DNA of 64,000 nucleotides from Alloalcanivorax balearicus MACL04 (GCF_025532145.1 NZ_ARXS01000008.1:62001-126000); one strand, 5' to 3'. Counted from the first letter of the stretch, positions 34,140 through 44,529 are shown. The notes: a model not told the origin generated them from the sequence alone. Program-made: numbers and translations.

Positions 34140-36737
34140 TCAGGCCTGCTCCGCCACCCAGTCGTAAACGCCGGCCAGCGCTTTCGGCAGCGCCGCCACG
34201 TCGTTGCCGCCGCCCTGGGCCATGTCCGGCCGGCCGCCACCGCGACCGTCCAGTTGACCGGCCACCAGGCGCATCAGATCGCCGGCCTTGAAGCGGTCGG
34301 TGAGGTCCTTGGTGACGCCAGCCACCAGCGCCACTTTGTCGCCTTCCACCGCCGCCAGCAGGATCACCGCCGAACCGAGTTTGTCCTTCACCTTGTCCAT
34401 GGTCACTCGCAAGGTCTTGGCGTCGGCGCCGTCCACCTGGGTGGCCAGCACTTTCACCCCGGCCACCTCGCGGGCGTCGGCGGTCAGATCACCGCCGGCA
34501 CCGGAAGCCAGTTTCTGCTTCAGGCGTTCCAGCTCCTTCTCCAGCTCGCGCACGCGACGAGCCTGGGCACCCACCCGCTCAGCGGCCAGTTCCGGGCTGC
34601 TCTTGAGGGTGCCGGCAATCTCCGCCAGCGCCGCTTCATGCTGACGCACCAGCGCCAGAGCCCCTTCCCCGGTGACCGCTTCGATACGGCGCACGCCGGC
34701 GGCGGCGGAGGTTTCCAGGGTGATCTTGAACAGACCGATGTCGCCGGTACGGCTCACGTGGGTGCCGCCGCAAAGCTCCTTGGAGAAGCCATCGCGGCCC
34801 ATGGTCAGCACCCGCACCTGGTCGTCGTATTTCTCGCCGAACAGGGCCATGGCACCGGCCTCGCGGGCGGCGTCGATGTCCATCAGCTCCGTGGACACCG
34901 CCGTGTTCGCCAGAATCTGGCGGTTGACGATGGTCTCGATCTGCTCGCGCTGTTCGGCGCTCAGCGCCTCGCCATGGGAGAAATCGAAGCGCAGGTAATC
35001 CGGCGCCACCAGCGAGCCTTTCTGCTGCACATGCCCGCCCAGCACCTGACGCAGCGCGGCGTGCATCAGGTGAGTGGCGGAGTGGTTGCGCATGATGTCG
35101 TTGCGGCGCTCGACGTCCACGTAGGCATCGACCTTGTCACCCACCTTCAGGGTGCCGGCTTCCAGCGTGCCCAGATGCACATGGGCGGACTGGCGCTTTT
35201 TGGTATCCGCCACGGCGAAGCGGTTGTCGTCCTTGACCAGCAGGCCGGTGTCGCCCACCTGGCCGCCGGATTCGGCGTAAAACGGCGTGCGCGCCAGCAC
35301 CACCATGCCTTCGTCGCCGGCATTGAGGCTGTCCACAGCGTCACCGTCCTTGTAGAGACCGACGATCTCGTCCTGATCCGCCAGCTTTTCGTAACCGGAA
35401 AAACCGGTCACCGACTCGATGGTGAGGCGGTCACTGTAATCGTTGGCGAAGGCGCCGGTGCCCCGGGCCAGGGCCCGTTGCGCTTCCATTTCCTTTTCAA
35501 AACCGGCCATGTCCACGGTCAGGCCGCGCTCGCGGGCCACGTCGGCGGTCAGATCCGGCGGGAAGCCATGGGTGTCGTACAGCGCGAACACCACATCGCC
35601 GGGCAGCTCGCTGCCTTGCAGGCTGGCAATGGCGTTTTCCAGCACCTTCATGCCCGCGTTGAGCGTACGGGCGAACTGTTCTTCCTCGGTGAGCAGTGCT
35701 TTTTCGATGCGTGCCTGCTCGCGCACCAGCTCCGGGTAGGCCTGGCCCATCTGTGCCACCAGCGCTTTCACCAGGGTGGAGAAGAATGGCTTGTCCTGCC
35801 CCAGCTTGTGGCCATGGCGCAGTGCCCGGCGGATGATGCGGCGCAGCACATAACCGCGCCCCTCGTTGGAGGGAATCACACCATCGCAGATCAAGAAGCT
35901 GGCGGAGCGGATGTGGTCGGCGATCACCCGCAGAGACTTCTCTTCCAGATTCTGGCAACCGGTGGCTTCGGCGGCGGCTTTCAGCAGGGCCTGGAACAGA
36001 TCGATTTCATAGTTGGAGTGGACGCCCTGCATCACCGCGGCGATGCGCTCCAGCCCCATACCGGTATCCACGCTGGGTTTGGGCAGCGGCTGGAGCTCAC
36101 CGTCCGGCTGGCGATCGTATTGCATGAACACCAGATTCCAGATCTCGATGTAGCGATCCAGGTCATCGTTCTCGGAGCCCGGCGGGCCACCGGGAACGTC
36201 CTCGCCGTGATCGTAGAAGATTTCCGAGCAGGGACCGCAAGGACCGGTATCGCCCATTTGCCAGAAATTGTCCTCGTCCAGGCGGGAGAAGCGCTCCGCG
36301 CTGACGCCCATTTCCTTGAGCCAGATGTCGGCGGCTTCGTCGTCGGAGACATGCACCGTCACCCACAAGCGCTCTTCCGGCAGCCCCAGGGTGCCGGTGA
36401 GGAATTCCCAGGCAAAGCGGATCGCCTCGCGCTTGAAGTAGTCGCCGAAGCTGAAATTCCCCAGCATCTCGAAGAAGGTGTGGTGGCGGGCGGTGTAGCC
36501 CACGTTTTCCAGGTCGTTGTGTTTGCCGCCGGCACGCACGCAGCGTTGCGAGCTGGTGGCACGGGTGTAATCCCGCTTTTCACGGCCCAGGAACACGTCC
36601 TTGAACTGGTTCATCCCGGCGTTGGTGAACAGCAGGGTGGGATCGTTCTCCGGCACCAGGGAGGAAGACGGCACGACCGTATGGCCCTGGCTGGCGAAGT
36701 AATCAAGAAAGGCCTGGCGAATCTCAGCGCTCTTCAT
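34140..36737 (-). CDS. alaS: alanyl-tRNA synthetase
   Basis: The 865-residue enzyme is full length. Class II motifs are visible at the N-terminus ([28 protein letters not shown]), the editing domain has [13 protein letters not shown] near residue 550, zinc/editing residues are in CGGTH near 655, and a DHHA1/C-Ala domain ends the protein ([16 protein letters not shown]). It charges tRNA-Ala and clears mischarged Ser/Gly. It lies between the TauE gene and lysC on the minus strand. Confidence 0.97.
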   Translation of the reverse strand: MKSAEIRQAFLDYFASQGHTVVPSSSLVPENDPTLLFTNAGMNQFKDVFLGREKRDYTRATSSQRCVRAGGKHNDLENVGYTARHHTFFEMLGNFSFGDYFKREAIRFAWEFLTGTLGLPEERLWVTVHVSDDEAADIWLKEMGVSAERFSRLDEDNFWQMGDTGPCGPCSEIFYDHGEDVPGGPPGSENDDLDRYIEIWNLVFMQYDRQPDGELQPLPKPSVDTGMGLERIAAVMQGVHSNYEIDLFQALLKAAAEATGCQNLEEKSLRVIADHIRSASFLICDGVIPSNEGRGYVLRRIIRRALRHGHKLGQDKPFFSTLVKALVAQMGQAYPELVREQARIEKALLTEEEQFARTLNAGMKVLENAIASLQGSELPGDVVFALYDTHGFPPDLTADVARERGLTVDMAGFEKEMEAQRALARGTGAFANDYSDRLTIESVTGFSGYEKLADQDEIVGLYKDGDAVDSLNAGDEGMVVLARTPFYAESGGQVGDTGLLVKDDNRFAVADTKKRQSAHVHLGTLEAGTLKVGDKVDAYVDVERRNDIMRNHSATHLMHAALRQVLGGHVQQKGSLVAPDYLRFDFSHGEALSAEQREQIETIVNRQILANTAVSTELMDIDAAREAGAMALFGEKYDDQVRVLTMGRDGFSKELCGGTHVSRTGDIGLFKITLETSAAAGVRRIEAVTGEGALALVRQHEAALAEIAGTLKSSPELAAERVGAQARRVRELEKELERLKQKLASGAGGDLTADAREVAGVKVLATQVDGADAKTLRVTMDKVKDKLGSAVILLAAVEGDKVALVAGVTKDLTDRFKAGDLMRLVAGQLDGRGGGRPDMAQGGGNDVAALPKALAGVYDWVAEQA

Positions 36738-36835
36738 ATAAGGAACACGTCATTGCTGGATTGGGGGTGACCGGCAAGTATAGCGTCGTCATCGACCGGT
36801 TGCGATGGGTCACGAACACCGATAGGCGTGGCCGA

Positions 36836-37603
36836 TCAACCCTTGAGGAAAGCGGCGGAACAGGTCACCAGCACCATGATCAGCAGCAGCCCCTTGAGCC
36901 AGCCGCCGGAGACCCGGTGAGCGAAGCCCACCGCCAGCCGCACTCCCAATAAAGTGCCCAGCCCCACCACCAGACCCGGCAGCCAGGCCACCTGGCCGCG
37001 CCAGACGAACACCACCAGAGCGAGGATGGTGAAGCTGGCGGTCATGGCCAGTTTCAGCGCGTTGGTGCGGCGCAGGTCATAGCGTAACTGGCCGGCCAGC
37101 ACGGCGATGGCCAGGAACCCGACGCCGGCCTGGGCAAACCCGCCGTAAGCGCCGGTCAGGAACAGGCCCAGCCAGGCGGCGGGGGTACTGGCCAACGCCT
37201 TGGGCGTTTCGCCCTCCTCCGGCATCAACGTGGAGGGACGCACCACCATGATCACCGCCATTACCACCAGGGTGGTCAGCAACACCGGTTTGAGAATGGT
37301 CGTGGGCAGGAAGGAGGCGGCCACCGCACCGATCAAAGCACCGCTCAGGGTGGGAATGAGGATGCCGGGCAGGACCTTGAACGGCACCGAGCCGTGCCGG
37401 TGGAACTGGCGCACACCTTCCACGCACTGAATCAGTACCGCCACCCGCATGGTGCCGTTGGCCAGGGCCGGGCCCATGCCACTGAGCATCAGCAGCGGCA
37501 GAATCAACAGGCCGCCACCGCCGGCCAGGGTATTGATAAAGCCGGCGATCACCCCCGAGCCAAGCAGGGCCGCCACCAGCCAGGGGTCGCCAAGATATTC
37601 CAT
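36836..37603 (-). CDS. TauE/SafE family sulfite/anion exporter
   Basis: The 255-residue membrane protein has about eight helices and the TauE/SafE repeats: GVIAGFINTLAGGGGLLILPLLMLSGMGPALANGTMR (residues 18-54) and, in the second half, GLFLTGAYGGFAQAGVGFLAIAVL. Family members export sulfite, sulfoacetate or other anions; this substrate is unknown. It stands alone between alaS and a REP cluster. Confidence 0.9.
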   Translation of the reverse strand: MEYLGDPWLVAALLGSGVIAGFINTLAGGGGLLILPLLMLSGMGPALANGTMRVAVLIQCVEGVRQFHRHGSVPFKVLPGILIPTLSGALIGAVAASFLPTTILKPVLLTTLVVMAVIMVVRPSTLMPEEGETPKALASTPAAWLGLFLTGAYGGFAQAGVGFLAIAVLAGQLRYDLRRTNALKLAMTASFTILALVVFVWRGQVAWLPGLVVGLGTLLGVRLAVGFAHRVSGGWLKGLLLIMVLVTCSAAFLKG

Positions 37604-37676
37604 GGGGCGGACGTCCAGGGCAGAAAACAGGAGCGGGTATTATGCCTGTTGACGAGGCGGGGCGCTTGCACGCAAC

Positions 37677-37905
37677 AGGCTATTCGCGAGCAAGCTCGCT
37701 TCTCACAGAGAGGGGGAACTACGAAGCCGCTGTGCCGCTGTGGGAGCTTGCCTGCAAGCGAATTGAGGAGGGCACAAGAGCTAAAAAAATTCGCTTGCAG
37801 CGGCCCGCCGCCCGGACAAGCTCCCACAGTGGCGTTGTAGTTCCCTCCGTGGGAGCCAGCCTGCTGGCGAATCCCGGCCAGCAAGCTGCCACAGCGGCGT
37901 TGTAG
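37677..37905. repeat. cluster of REP-like palindromic elements
   Basis: Within about 230 bases at least four degenerate units carry the pattern TTCGC-AGCAAGCT-CTCCCACAG or its complement (for example at 37681, 37737, 37788, 37847 and 37878), in alternating orientation. The stretch between the TauE and recX genes holds no supported gene. The units match the REP copies at 32.1, 42.2, 44.5, 58.2 and 59.7 kb. Confidence 0.75.
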
Positions 37906-37944
37906 CGACCGCTGAATTCAGGTCTTCAAGGTGGGGGCTTTGGC

Positions 37945-38445
37945 TCAGTCCTGCTCACGTTGCTGATCCAGGGCATGGAAGCTTTGCTCGGCATCGAAGC
38001 CGCGGCCCTGCAGAAAACGCAGCTGTTTGGCTTTTTCCTTCTGGTCCGCCGGCGGATGCCGGAAACGTCGGCCCAGGACCTCGGTGGCATGGGCGAACCA
38101 ATCGCTCTCGGCTTCACTCAGCGCCTCGGTAACCAGCGCCTCCCCCACCCCTTTCTGTTGCAGTTCGGCGCGAATGCGCAGCGGCCCCTGCCCCCGTTCG
38201 ATTCTTGAACGGACAAAAAAACCGGCGAAACGCCGGTCATCCAGGAAACCTTGCTCCTCGCACCACGCCAGCACTTCGTCCAGCCAAGGCGCCGCACCGA
38301 ACTTGCGCGTCAGCTTGGCGCGCAGTTCGTGGCGGGAGTGGTCCCGGCGCGCCAGCAAGCTGACCGCATGCTGGCGCCCCTGGGCGGCATCGGCGGGGGT
38401 CGGGTCGCCGCCTTTATTCTTCCGTGGACTCTGGCTGGGCCACAT
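37945..38445 (-). CDS. recX: regulatory protein RecX
   Basis: The product of about 166 residues inhibits RecA filament growth. RecX features are [61 protein letters not shown] and [23 protein letters not shown]. The start is uncertain: no ATG lies between the recA stop and the conserved region, so I use the ATG at 38445, which overlaps recA by 32 bases ([11 protein letters not shown]); a TTG at the start of LLARRDH is an alternative. Overlap with recA suggests translational coupling within the SOS operon. Confidence 0.9.
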   Translation of the reverse strand: MWPSQSPRKNKGGDPTPADAAQGRQHAVSLLARRDHSRHELRAKLTRKFGAAPWLDEVLAWCEEQGFLDDRRFAGFFVRSRIERGQGPLRIRAELQQKGVGEALVTEALSEAESDWFAHATEVLGRRFRHPPADQKEKAKQLRFLQGRGFDAEQSFHALDQQREQD

Positions 38446-39451
38446 TTTCAGCGCTCTCTTCCGCAGGTGTACCCAGCAGGCGTGCCCGGATTTCCCGCTC
38501 GATGGCGCCCGCCACTTCCGGATGCTCGGCCAGGTATTCACAGGCATTCTGCTTGCCCTGGCCGATCTTGTTGCCCTGGTAGGCGTACCAGGCACCGGAT
38601 TTGTCCACCAGTCCCTGCTGTACGCCCAGGTCCAGTACCTCACCAAGCTGGTTGATGCCCTGGCCGTAGAGGATCTGGAACTCGGCCTGCCTGAACGGCG
38701 GCGACACCTTGTTCTTCACCACCTTGACCCGGGTTTCGTTACCGGTCACCTCGTCGCCCTGCTTCACCGCGCCGATACGGCGGATGTCCAGACGCACGGA
38801 GGAGTAGAACTTGAGCGCGTTACCGCCGGTGGTGGTTTCCGGGTTGCCAAACATCACCCCGATCTTCATGCGGATCTGGTTGATGAACACCACCAGACAG
38901 TTGGCGTTCTTCACGTTACCGGTGATCTTGCGCAGCGCCTGGCTCATCAGGCGGGCCTGCAGGCCCACATGGGTGTCCCCCATCTCGCCTTCGATCTCCG
39001 CCTTGGGCACCAGAGCCGCCACGGAGTCCACGATCACCACGTCCACCGCGCCGGAGCGCACCAGCATGTCGGTGATTTCCAGCGCCTGCTCACCAGTGTC
39101 CGGCTGGGACACGATCAGGTCGTCCACGTTGACGCCCAGCTTCTCGGCGTAATCCGGGTCGAGCGCGTGCTCGGCGTCGACGAAGGCGCAGGTGGCGCCT
39201 TTTTTTTGCGCCTGGGCGATGACGCTCAGAGTCAGCGTGGTCTTACCAGAGGATTCCGGACCGTAGATTTCCACGATCCGGCCCTTGGGCAGACCACCAA
39301 TGCCCAGGGCGATATCCAGGCCCAGGGATCCGGTGGAGATGGAGGGCATGCGCTCGCGTTTGCGGTCGCCCATGCGCATCACTGAACCTTTGCCGAACTG
39401 TCGCTCGATCTGCGACAGCGCCGCGGAAAGTGCTTTACCTTTATCGCTCAT
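38414..39451 (-). CDS. recA: recombinase RecA
   Basis: The 345-residue protein catalyses strand exchange and LexA self-cleavage. It has KGSVMRMGD, Walker A in [14 protein letters not shown] (about residues 65-78), the L1/L2 loops ([23 protein letters not shown] and [16 protein letters not shown]) and an acidic C-terminal tail. A LexA box lies 143 bases upstream and recX overlaps its end. It is a good phylogenetic marker for placing this genome. Confidence 0.98.
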   Translation of the reverse strand: MSDKGKALSAALSQIERQFGKGSVMRMGDRKRERMPSISTGSLGLDIALGIGGLPKGRIVEIYGPESSGKTTLTLSVIAQAQKKGATCAFVDAEHALDPDYAEKLGVNVDDLIVSQPDTGEQALEITDMLVRSGAVDVVIVDSVAALVPKAEIEGEMGDTHVGLQARLMSQALRKITGNVKNANCLVVFINQIRMKIGVMFGNPETTTGGNALKFYSSVRLDIRRIGAVKQGDEVTGNETRVKVVKNKVSPPFRQAEFQILYGQGINQLGEVLDLGVQQGLVDKSGAWYAYQGNKIGQGKQNACEYLAEHPEVAGAIEREIRARLLGTPAEESAENVAQPESTEE

Positions 39452-39593
39452 TGAATGACCCCTGTCCGTTTATTCCTGGATTCCGTTTATTCCTTAATGA
39501 CGCCGTGGCTCGCCGCTGACCGGCCTGTGCCCTGGCAAGAGCGTGCTGATCGTTGGCCGGCGAGCGTCCTTCGGCCTGACCCTTTGATCAGCA

Positions 39594-39609
39594 CTGTCTA
39601 TAAGGACAG
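39594..39609. promoter_or_regulatory. LexA (SOS) box of recA
   Basis: The 16-base sequence CTGTCTATAAGGACAG fits the gammaproteobacterial consensus CTGT-N8-ACAG exactly. It lies in the recA upstream region, between recA and the pncC-type gene. Confidence 0.9.
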
Positions 39610-39645
39610 CATTATGGACACTGTCCCGCGCCACTGCAACCCCCC

Positions 39646-40125
39646 TTATTCGAGGCGGGCCAGCAGCCCTTCCAGGGCGGCCGCGATGGTAGCATGCCGG
39701 ACCTGCCCACGATCACCGTCGAAGAGGAATCGCTCAGCGCGGGCCCAGTCCGGCTGCTGTGCCCAGGCGATCCACACCGTGCCCACCGGCTTATCGGCGC
39801 TGCCGCCGCCGGGCCCCGCCACGCCGCTCACCGCCACCGCCAGATCCGCCCGGGAACGCCCCAACGCGCCCCGGGCCATGGCCAGGACGGTCTGTTCGCT
39901 GACCGCGCCGGCGCTGGCCAGAATCGCTTCCGAGACACCCAGCATGCTCTGCTTGGCCTCGTTGGAGTAAGTGACGAAGCCGCATTCGAACCAGTCCGAG
40001 GATCCGGCCAGCTCCGTCATTTCGCGGGCGATGCCGCCGCCGGTGCAGGACTCGGCGGTGGCCACGCGCAGGCCCCGTTCGCGCAGGGTGTCGGCCAATG
40101 CAGTGACCTGCTCGGGTATGGTCAT
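39646..40125 (-). CDS. pncC: nicotinamide-nucleotide amidohydrolase (CinA C-terminal family)
   Basis: The 159-residue protein is the stand-alone CinA C-terminal domain. It deamidates nicotinamide mononucleotide in pyridine-nucleotide recycling. Visible motifs are VATAESCTGGGIA (residues 21-33), LAVAVSGVAGPGGGSADKPVGTVWIA and FDGDRGQVRHATIAAALEGL. It lies upstream of recA in the same direction, as in most related genomes. A T-tailed terminator on the same strand directly upstream isolates it. Confidence 0.95.
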   Translation of the reverse strand: MTIPEQVTALADTLRERGLRVATAESCTGGGIAREMTELAGSSDWFECGFVTYSNEAKQSMLGVSEAILASAGAVSEQTVLAMARGALGRSRADLAVAVSGVAGPGGGSADKPVGTVWIAWAQQPDWARAERFLFDGDRGQVRHATIAAALEGLLARLE

Positions 40126-40152
40126 GGTGACTCCTGATGTTCAGAGAAGATC

Positions 40153-40177
40153 AAAAAAAACGCCATCCATGATGGCG
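40153..40177 (-). terminator. orphan Rho-independent terminator on the minus strand
   Basis: A 7-bp stem CGCCATC / GATGGCG with loop CAT is followed on the minus strand by eight T residues. No supported minus-strand gene ends here; the nearest upstream minus-strand gene ends at 40593 beyond a plus-strand gene. It may end a short untranslated RNA. Confidence 0.75.
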
Positions 40178-40324
40178 GACTTTACCGACGCTGCCCACCG
40201 GTGATCCAGCAAACCGGCCACCGGTTCACGGACTGACGCCCCGAAACCGAAGGGAAACAAAGGGCATCCTTCCATCGGCTTTGTTACTCTGGGCCGTAAG
40301 TAGCCCCTGGCCTTCGGAGTCATC

Positions 40325-40561
40325 ATGAAAAAGCTCAAGAATGAGAAGGAATGGGTCAAGAAAGCCATCGCACTCGGCATGGAGTACGGCGAGAAGCGGG
40401 GCGTGGTCGAGTTCGAGCCCACCGATTCGGCGGCACTGAAGCTGGAGTACATTTACCGCCTGCTGGTTCATGACAAGGTCATCCAGCCGCTGCCGGAGGA
40501 TCAGGTTTCTCAGCAGTCGATCCAGCATAAGCTGGCGATCTGGGCGTCGAAACAGCCGTAG
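40325..40561 (+). CDS. DUF5062 family small protein
   Basis: The 78-residue soluble protein begins MKKLKNEKEWVKKAIALGMEYGEKRGVVEFEPTDS and continues LKLEYIYRLLVHDKVIQPLPED, a pattern I recall from DUF5062 proteins of marine gammaproteobacteria. Function is unknown. It is transcribed alone. It is on the opposite strand to both neighbours and its promoter region may be shared with a minus-strand transcript ending at 40153. Confidence 0.8.
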   Translation: MKKLKNEKEWVKKAIALGMEYGEKRGVVEFEPTDSAALKLEYIYRLLVHDKVIQPLPEDQVSQQSIQHKLAIWASKQP

Positions 40562-40592
40562 CCCCGCTGCTCCCTCTACCGATACAGAGGCG

Positions 40593-41990
40593 TCACTGAT
40601 ACAGACGCGTCATGACCCGGGCGTGTTCCCGTATCAGCGCCGCGGGTTCCGTGCCAAGCAGCTGGCCATCCCGAACCCGCATCCGGCCATTGACCATGAC
40701 CTGACTGGCCAGAAAGGGCCCGCACATTACCAGCGCCGCCAGCGGGTCCCGCTGCGCGCCGGCGAAGGACAGGTGATTCATATCCACCGCCACCCAGTCC
40801 GCGCTCATCCCCGGTGCCAGATGGCCGATGTCATCCCGGCCCAGCAAGCGGGCGCCGCCACGGGTGGCCAGGATCAGCGCCTCCCGCGCCGATAGCGCCC
40901 CGGGATCACCACCGAAGCCGCCCCGCCCGCCCGGCGCTTCCGAACGGTAACGGGCCGGCGCCACCCGCTGCAGCATCATCGCCATGCGCGCCTCCAGGAA
41001 CAGATTACTGGAATCGTTGGAGGCGGAACCGTCCACCCCCAGCCCCACCGGCACCCCGGCGTCCAGCAACTGGCGCACCTTGGCGATGCCCTGCCCGCAG
41101 CGCATGTTGGCGCTGGGGCAGTGGGCGATACCGGTGCCGGTGCGGGCCAGCAGCGCGATCTCCTCGTCGTCGAGGAAGATGCCGTGGGCGAACCATACAT
41201 CCTCACCGAGCCATTCCACCGACGCCGCGAACGCCACCGAACGCATGCCGTACTGGGCCAGGCAGTAGTCCTCCTCATCCAGTTCCTCGGCCAGGTGGCA
41301 ATGCAGACGCACGCCCTGGTGGCGCCGGGCCAACTGCGCGGCGTCCCGCATCAGTTCCGGTGTCACCGAGAACGGCGAGCACGGCGCCAGCACCAGGCGC
41401 AGCATCGAATGGCGGCCGGCATCGTGGTAACGGCGGATCAGACGTTCCGCGTCACACAGAATGTGGTCTTCCTTCTCCACACAATTGTCCGGCGGCAAAC
41501 CACCCTGGCTCTGCCCCCGAGACATGGCGCCCCGGGCGGCGTGGAAGCGGATGCCCATCTCCCCGGCGGCCTGGATCTGACTGTCCAGGCGGGCGCCGTT
41601 GGGCAACATATAAAGATGGTCGGCGGCGGTGGTGCAGCCTGAGAGCAACAGTTCCGCCATGGCCACCTTGCTGCTGAGGTAGATCGCCTCGTCGTCCAGT
41701 CGCGCCCAGATCGGGTAAAGCGTATTGAGCCAGGGGAACAGCGAGTCGTCCTGAGCCATCACCCGGGTGAAGTTCTGATACATGTGGTGGTGCGTGTTCA
41801 CCATCCCCGGCATCACCACATGACCGCTCAGGTCCAGGGTCTCGTTCACCGGAAGGTCTGGTTTCTCCGTGCGCGGCCCGGCCCACAGAATCTGGTTGTC
41901 ACGGATCAGCATGGCGGCATCGCGCCACTCGTGGCGCTGATCATCGAAGGTTGCCAGGTAGTCGATACGGTCGATCAATAAGGTTGTCAT
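40593..41990 (-). CDS. 8-oxoguanine deaminase (amidohydrolase superfamily)
   Basis: The 465-residue enzyme belongs to the ATZ/TRZ-type amidohydrolases. Metal ligands are visible as HHHMYQN (about residues 66-72), HCHLAEE, HGIFLDDEE and GLGVDGSASND. The Cys-containing LSGCTTAADHLYMLP and RHSMLRLVLAPCSPFSV segments fit the 8-oxoguanine deaminase subgroup, which converts 8-oxoguanine to urate. GGAGTGACGA precedes the ATG. A purine salvage or detoxification role is expected; no other purine genes adjoin it. Confidence 0.88.
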   Translation of the reverse strand: MTTLLIDRIDYLATFDDQRHEWRDAAMLIRDNQILWAGPRTEKPDLPVNETLDLSGHVVMPGMVNTHHHMYQNFTRVMAQDDSLFPWLNTLYPIWARLDDEAIYLSSKVAMAELLLSGCTTAADHLYMLPNGARLDSQIQAAGEMGIRFHAARGAMSRGQSQGGLPPDNCVEKEDHILCDAERLIRRYHDAGRHSMLRLVLAPCSPFSVTPELMRDAAQLARRHQGVRLHCHLAEELDEEDYCLAQYGMRSVAFAASVEWLGEDVWFAHGIFLDDEEIALLARTGTGIAHCPSANMRCGQGIAKVRQLLDAGVPVGLGVDGSASNDSSNLFLEARMAMMLQRVAPARYRSEAPGGRGGFGGDPGALSAREALILATRGGARLLGRDDIGHLAPGMSADWVAVDMNHLSFAGAQRDPLAALVMCGPFLASQVMVNGRMRVRDGQLLGTEPAALIREHARVMTRLYQ

Positions 41991-42045
41991 TCGTCACTCC
42001 GAAAACGCGGAAAAGGAAAAAGCAAAAGCGCGATTTCGGAGCGAA

Positions 42046-42141
42046 TCAGAACAACTGGTGAGCAAAAGCGGTGCGTTGCCAGAACGGCCGGAACGGCAAA
42101 GCACGCTGCCGGCGCACGCCGACCACGGGGTTTTTCCTCAT
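42046..42141 (-). CDS. possible short peptide upstream of 8-oxoguanine deaminase
   Basis: A 31-codon frame (MRKNPVVGVRRQRALPF...AHQLF) has an excellent ribosome site, GGAGGGCAGGGT before ATG. It precedes the deaminase gene by 55 bases in the same direction. The peptide is basic (seven Arg/Lys) and could be a leader or a small protein. There is no homology evidence. Confidence 0.3.
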   Translation of the reverse strand: MRKNPVVGVRRQRALPFRPFWQRTAFAHQLF

Positions 42142-42174
42142 ACCCTGCCCTCCTGATGTTCTATGACCATCTCG

Positions 42175-42262
42175 CCATTCGCTGGCACGCCAGCTTGCTG
42201 CGAATACAGGCCGTCATTCTTTAGCCGCTGTGGGAAGCCAGCTTGCTGGCGAATAGACCGCG
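42175..42262. repeat. two REP-like elements upstream of the copper receptor gene
   Basis: ATTCGCTGGC-CAGCTTGCTGCGAA (about 42177-42207) and GCTGTGGGAAGCCAGCTTGCTGGCGAA (about 42225-42255) match the REP family seen elsewhere. The rest of the 41991-42412 intergenic region contains only a short candidate peptide on the minus strand. Confidence 0.7.
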
Positions 42263-42412
42263 ACAAGAAACGATGCAAATACAGCGCCAGTTCAACAGCG
42301 CGGCAAAACACCGCAGTGAGTCCCTCTCCCCTCGATGCTAGCCTCTGCGCCGACTTTACCGCCGTGCTTGGCGGTCGACGGAGCGCTGGGTACTGACTTC
42401 TTGGATGGGATC

Positions 42413-44491
42413 ATGACGACGCCTTTTCTCTCTTCTTTCTCTTCTTCTGTCTCTGCATTACGCCTGATTCAACGACGGAGCCTTTGGGGCCCGGCTCTGC
42501 TCGGCGGGCTGCTTCCTTTCTCCGCTCCGGCGCTGGCCGAGGACGAACAACCCCCGGCCCTGCTGGCCCCGGTGGTGGTCACCGGCGTGGCACCCAGTTC
42601 CGGACCGGTGATCGAGGCCAACCCCAAACAGCCGCGCCAGCCGGTACCGGCCAGCGACGCCACCGATTATCTGAAAACCATCCCCGGTTTCTCCGCCATC
42701 CGTAGCGGCGGCAGCAACGGCGACCCGGTACTGCGCGGCCAGTTTGGTTCGCGCCTGAATCTGCTGGTGGACGGCGGCCAGATGATCGGCGCCTGCCCCA
42801 ACCGCATGGACGCCCCCAGCTCCTACATCGCCCCGGAAAACTACGACAAACTCACCGTGATCAAAGGCCCGCAGAGCGTGCAGTGGGGCCCCGGCGCCTC
42901 CGCCGGCACCGTGCTGTTCGAGCGTGACCCGCAATACTTCAGCGAAGCGGACGCCCTGGTGGACGCCCAATGGCTGCTGGGCTCCCATGGCCGCAACGAC
43001 CAGCGCATCGACGCCACCCTCGGCAACCCGCTGGGCTACCTGCGCCTCTCCGGCAACAACGCCCACGCCGACGACTATAAGGACGGCAACGGCGACCGCG
43101 TGCCCTCACGCTGGAAGAAATGGAACAGCGACGTAGTGCTCGGCTGGACGCCCAACGCCGACAGCGTCATCGAACTGAGTGCCGGCAAGGGCGACGGCGA
43201 AGCCCGCTACGCCGGCCGTGGCATGGACGGCAGCCAGTTCAAACGGGAAAGCCTGGGGATGCGCTTTGAATTCCGTAATCTGGGTGCCGTGCTCGATCAG
43301 ATCGACGGCCGCGTCTACTACAACTACGCCGACCACGTGATGGACAACTATAGCCTGCGCACCCCGTCCGGCACCGGCATGATGGCGGGCCCCATGGCCT
43401 CCAACGTGGACCGTCGCACCCTCGGCGGGCGCTTCAAACTCACCTGGCGCGGTCACGGCTGGGAAGCGCTGGCCGGCGTCGACGCCCAATCCAGCGAACA
43501 CCGAAAACGCAGCGCCATGGGCGTGGACGCCTATCGCGGCGAAGCCTGGGACAAAGACGCGGACTTCCACCAGTACGGTGCCTTCACCGAAGTCACCCAT
43601 GCCGTCACCGACAACGGCCGCATCGTCGCCGGCGCCCGCCTGGACCGCAACGAAGTGCGCGACTTCCGCGACGCCGCCGACAGCGCCACCGCCGGCGATA
43701 CTCGCGGCGACACCCTGCCCAGCGGCTTCCTGCGCTATGAAGCGGACCTGAACCAGAACACCAACTACTACGTGGGCATCGGCCACGTGCAACGCTTCCC
43801 TGACTATTGGGAACTGTTCTCCCCAGGTGAAGGCCCGGCCGGATCGGTCAACGCCTTCGACGCCATCGAACCGGAAAAAACCACCCAGCTCGACATCGGC
43901 AGCCAATACCGCAACGGCAACCTGGAAGCCTGGACCTCCGCCTACGTCGGCCAGATCAACGACTACATCCTGTTCACCTACCAAAGCGGCATGATGGGCT
44001 ACAGCACCGACGCCGATAACATCGACGCCCACATCGCCGGCGCCGAACTCGGCGCTCGCTACCGCTTCACCGACAACCTCAGCGGCGACGCCACCCTCGC
44101 CTACGCCTGGGGCCGCAACCGCGACGACAGCGAACCGCTGCCGCAAATGCCGCCGCTGGAAGCCCGCTTCACCACCACCTACGAACAAGGCAACTGGAGC
44201 GCCGGCGCCCTCTGGCGGCTGGTCGCCGCCCAACACCGCACCGCCAACAACAAAGGCAACGTGGTCGGCCGCGACCTCGGCGACAGCAACGGCTTCGGCG
44301 TCTTCTCCCTCAACACCGCCTACCGCATCAACCACCAGTTCACCGTCAGCGCCGGCGTCGACAACCTGTTCGACAAAGCCTACGCCGAGCACCTCAACCT
44401 GGCCGGCAACGCCGGCTTCGGCTTCCCCGCGGACACACGCATCAACGAACCGGGACGGACGTTCTGGGGGAAGGTGGATTGGCGGTTCTGA
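42413..44491 (+). CDS. oprC: TonB-dependent copper receptor (OprC-like)
   Basis: The 692-residue outer-membrane receptor has a long signal region ending in PFSAPALA, then the TonB box-like APVVVTGVAPSS. The plug domain contains DYLKTIPGFSAIRSGGSNGDPVLRGQFGSRLNLLVDGG and GACPNRMDAPSSYIAPENYDKLTVIKGPQSV, both diagnostic of TonB-dependent copper receptors. A 22-strand barrel follows and ends in WGKVDWRF. The Cys and Met in GACPNRMD are candidate copper ligands. I start at ATG 42413. It imports copper across the outer membrane; no copper chaperone or ATPase gene adjoins it. Confidence 0.92.
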   Translation: MTTPFLSSFSSSVSALRLIQRRSLWGPALLGGLLPFSAPALAEDEQPPALLAPVVVTGVAPSSGPVIEANPKQPRQPVPASDATDYLKTIPGFSAIRSGGSNGDPVLRGQFGSRLNLLVDGGQMIGACPNRMDAPSSYIAPENYDKLTVIKGPQSVQWGPGASAGTVLFERDPQYFSEADALVDAQWLLGSHGRNDQRIDATLGNPLGYLRLSGNNAHADDYKDGNGDRVPSRWKKWNSDVVLGWTPNADSVIELSAGKGDGEARYAGRGMDGSQFKRESLGMRFEFRNLGAVLDQIDGRVYYNYADHVMDNYSLRTPSGTGMMAGPMASNVDRRTLGGRFKLTWRGHGWEALAGVDAQSSEHRKRSAMGVDAYRGEAWDKDADFHQYGAFTEVTHAVTDNGRIVAGARLDRNEVRDFRDAADSATAGDTRGDTLPSGFLRYEADLNQNTNYYVGIGHVQRFPDYWELFSPGEGPAGSVNAFDAIEPEKTTQLDIGSQYRNGNLEAWTSAYVGQINDYILFTYQSGMMGYSTDADNIDAHIAGAELGARYRFTDNLSGDATLAYAWGRNRDDSEPLPQMPPLEARFTTTYEQGNWSAGALWRLVAAQHRTANNKGNVVGRDLGDSNGFGVFSLNTAYRINHQFTVSAGVDNLFDKAYAEHLNLAGNAGFGFPADTRINEPGRTFWGKVDWRF

Positions 44492-44529
44492 AGCACCACC
44501 GTTTACCTACGCACCGCACGACTTCCGAT

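Noticed and set aside
34254-36770. 838-residue plus-strand frame
   Set aside because: It is the antisense shadow of alaS; high GC keeps the opposite frame open.
38446-38646. Upstream extension of recX into recA
   Set aside because: The added 67 residues are out-of-frame recA sequence with no RecX similarity.
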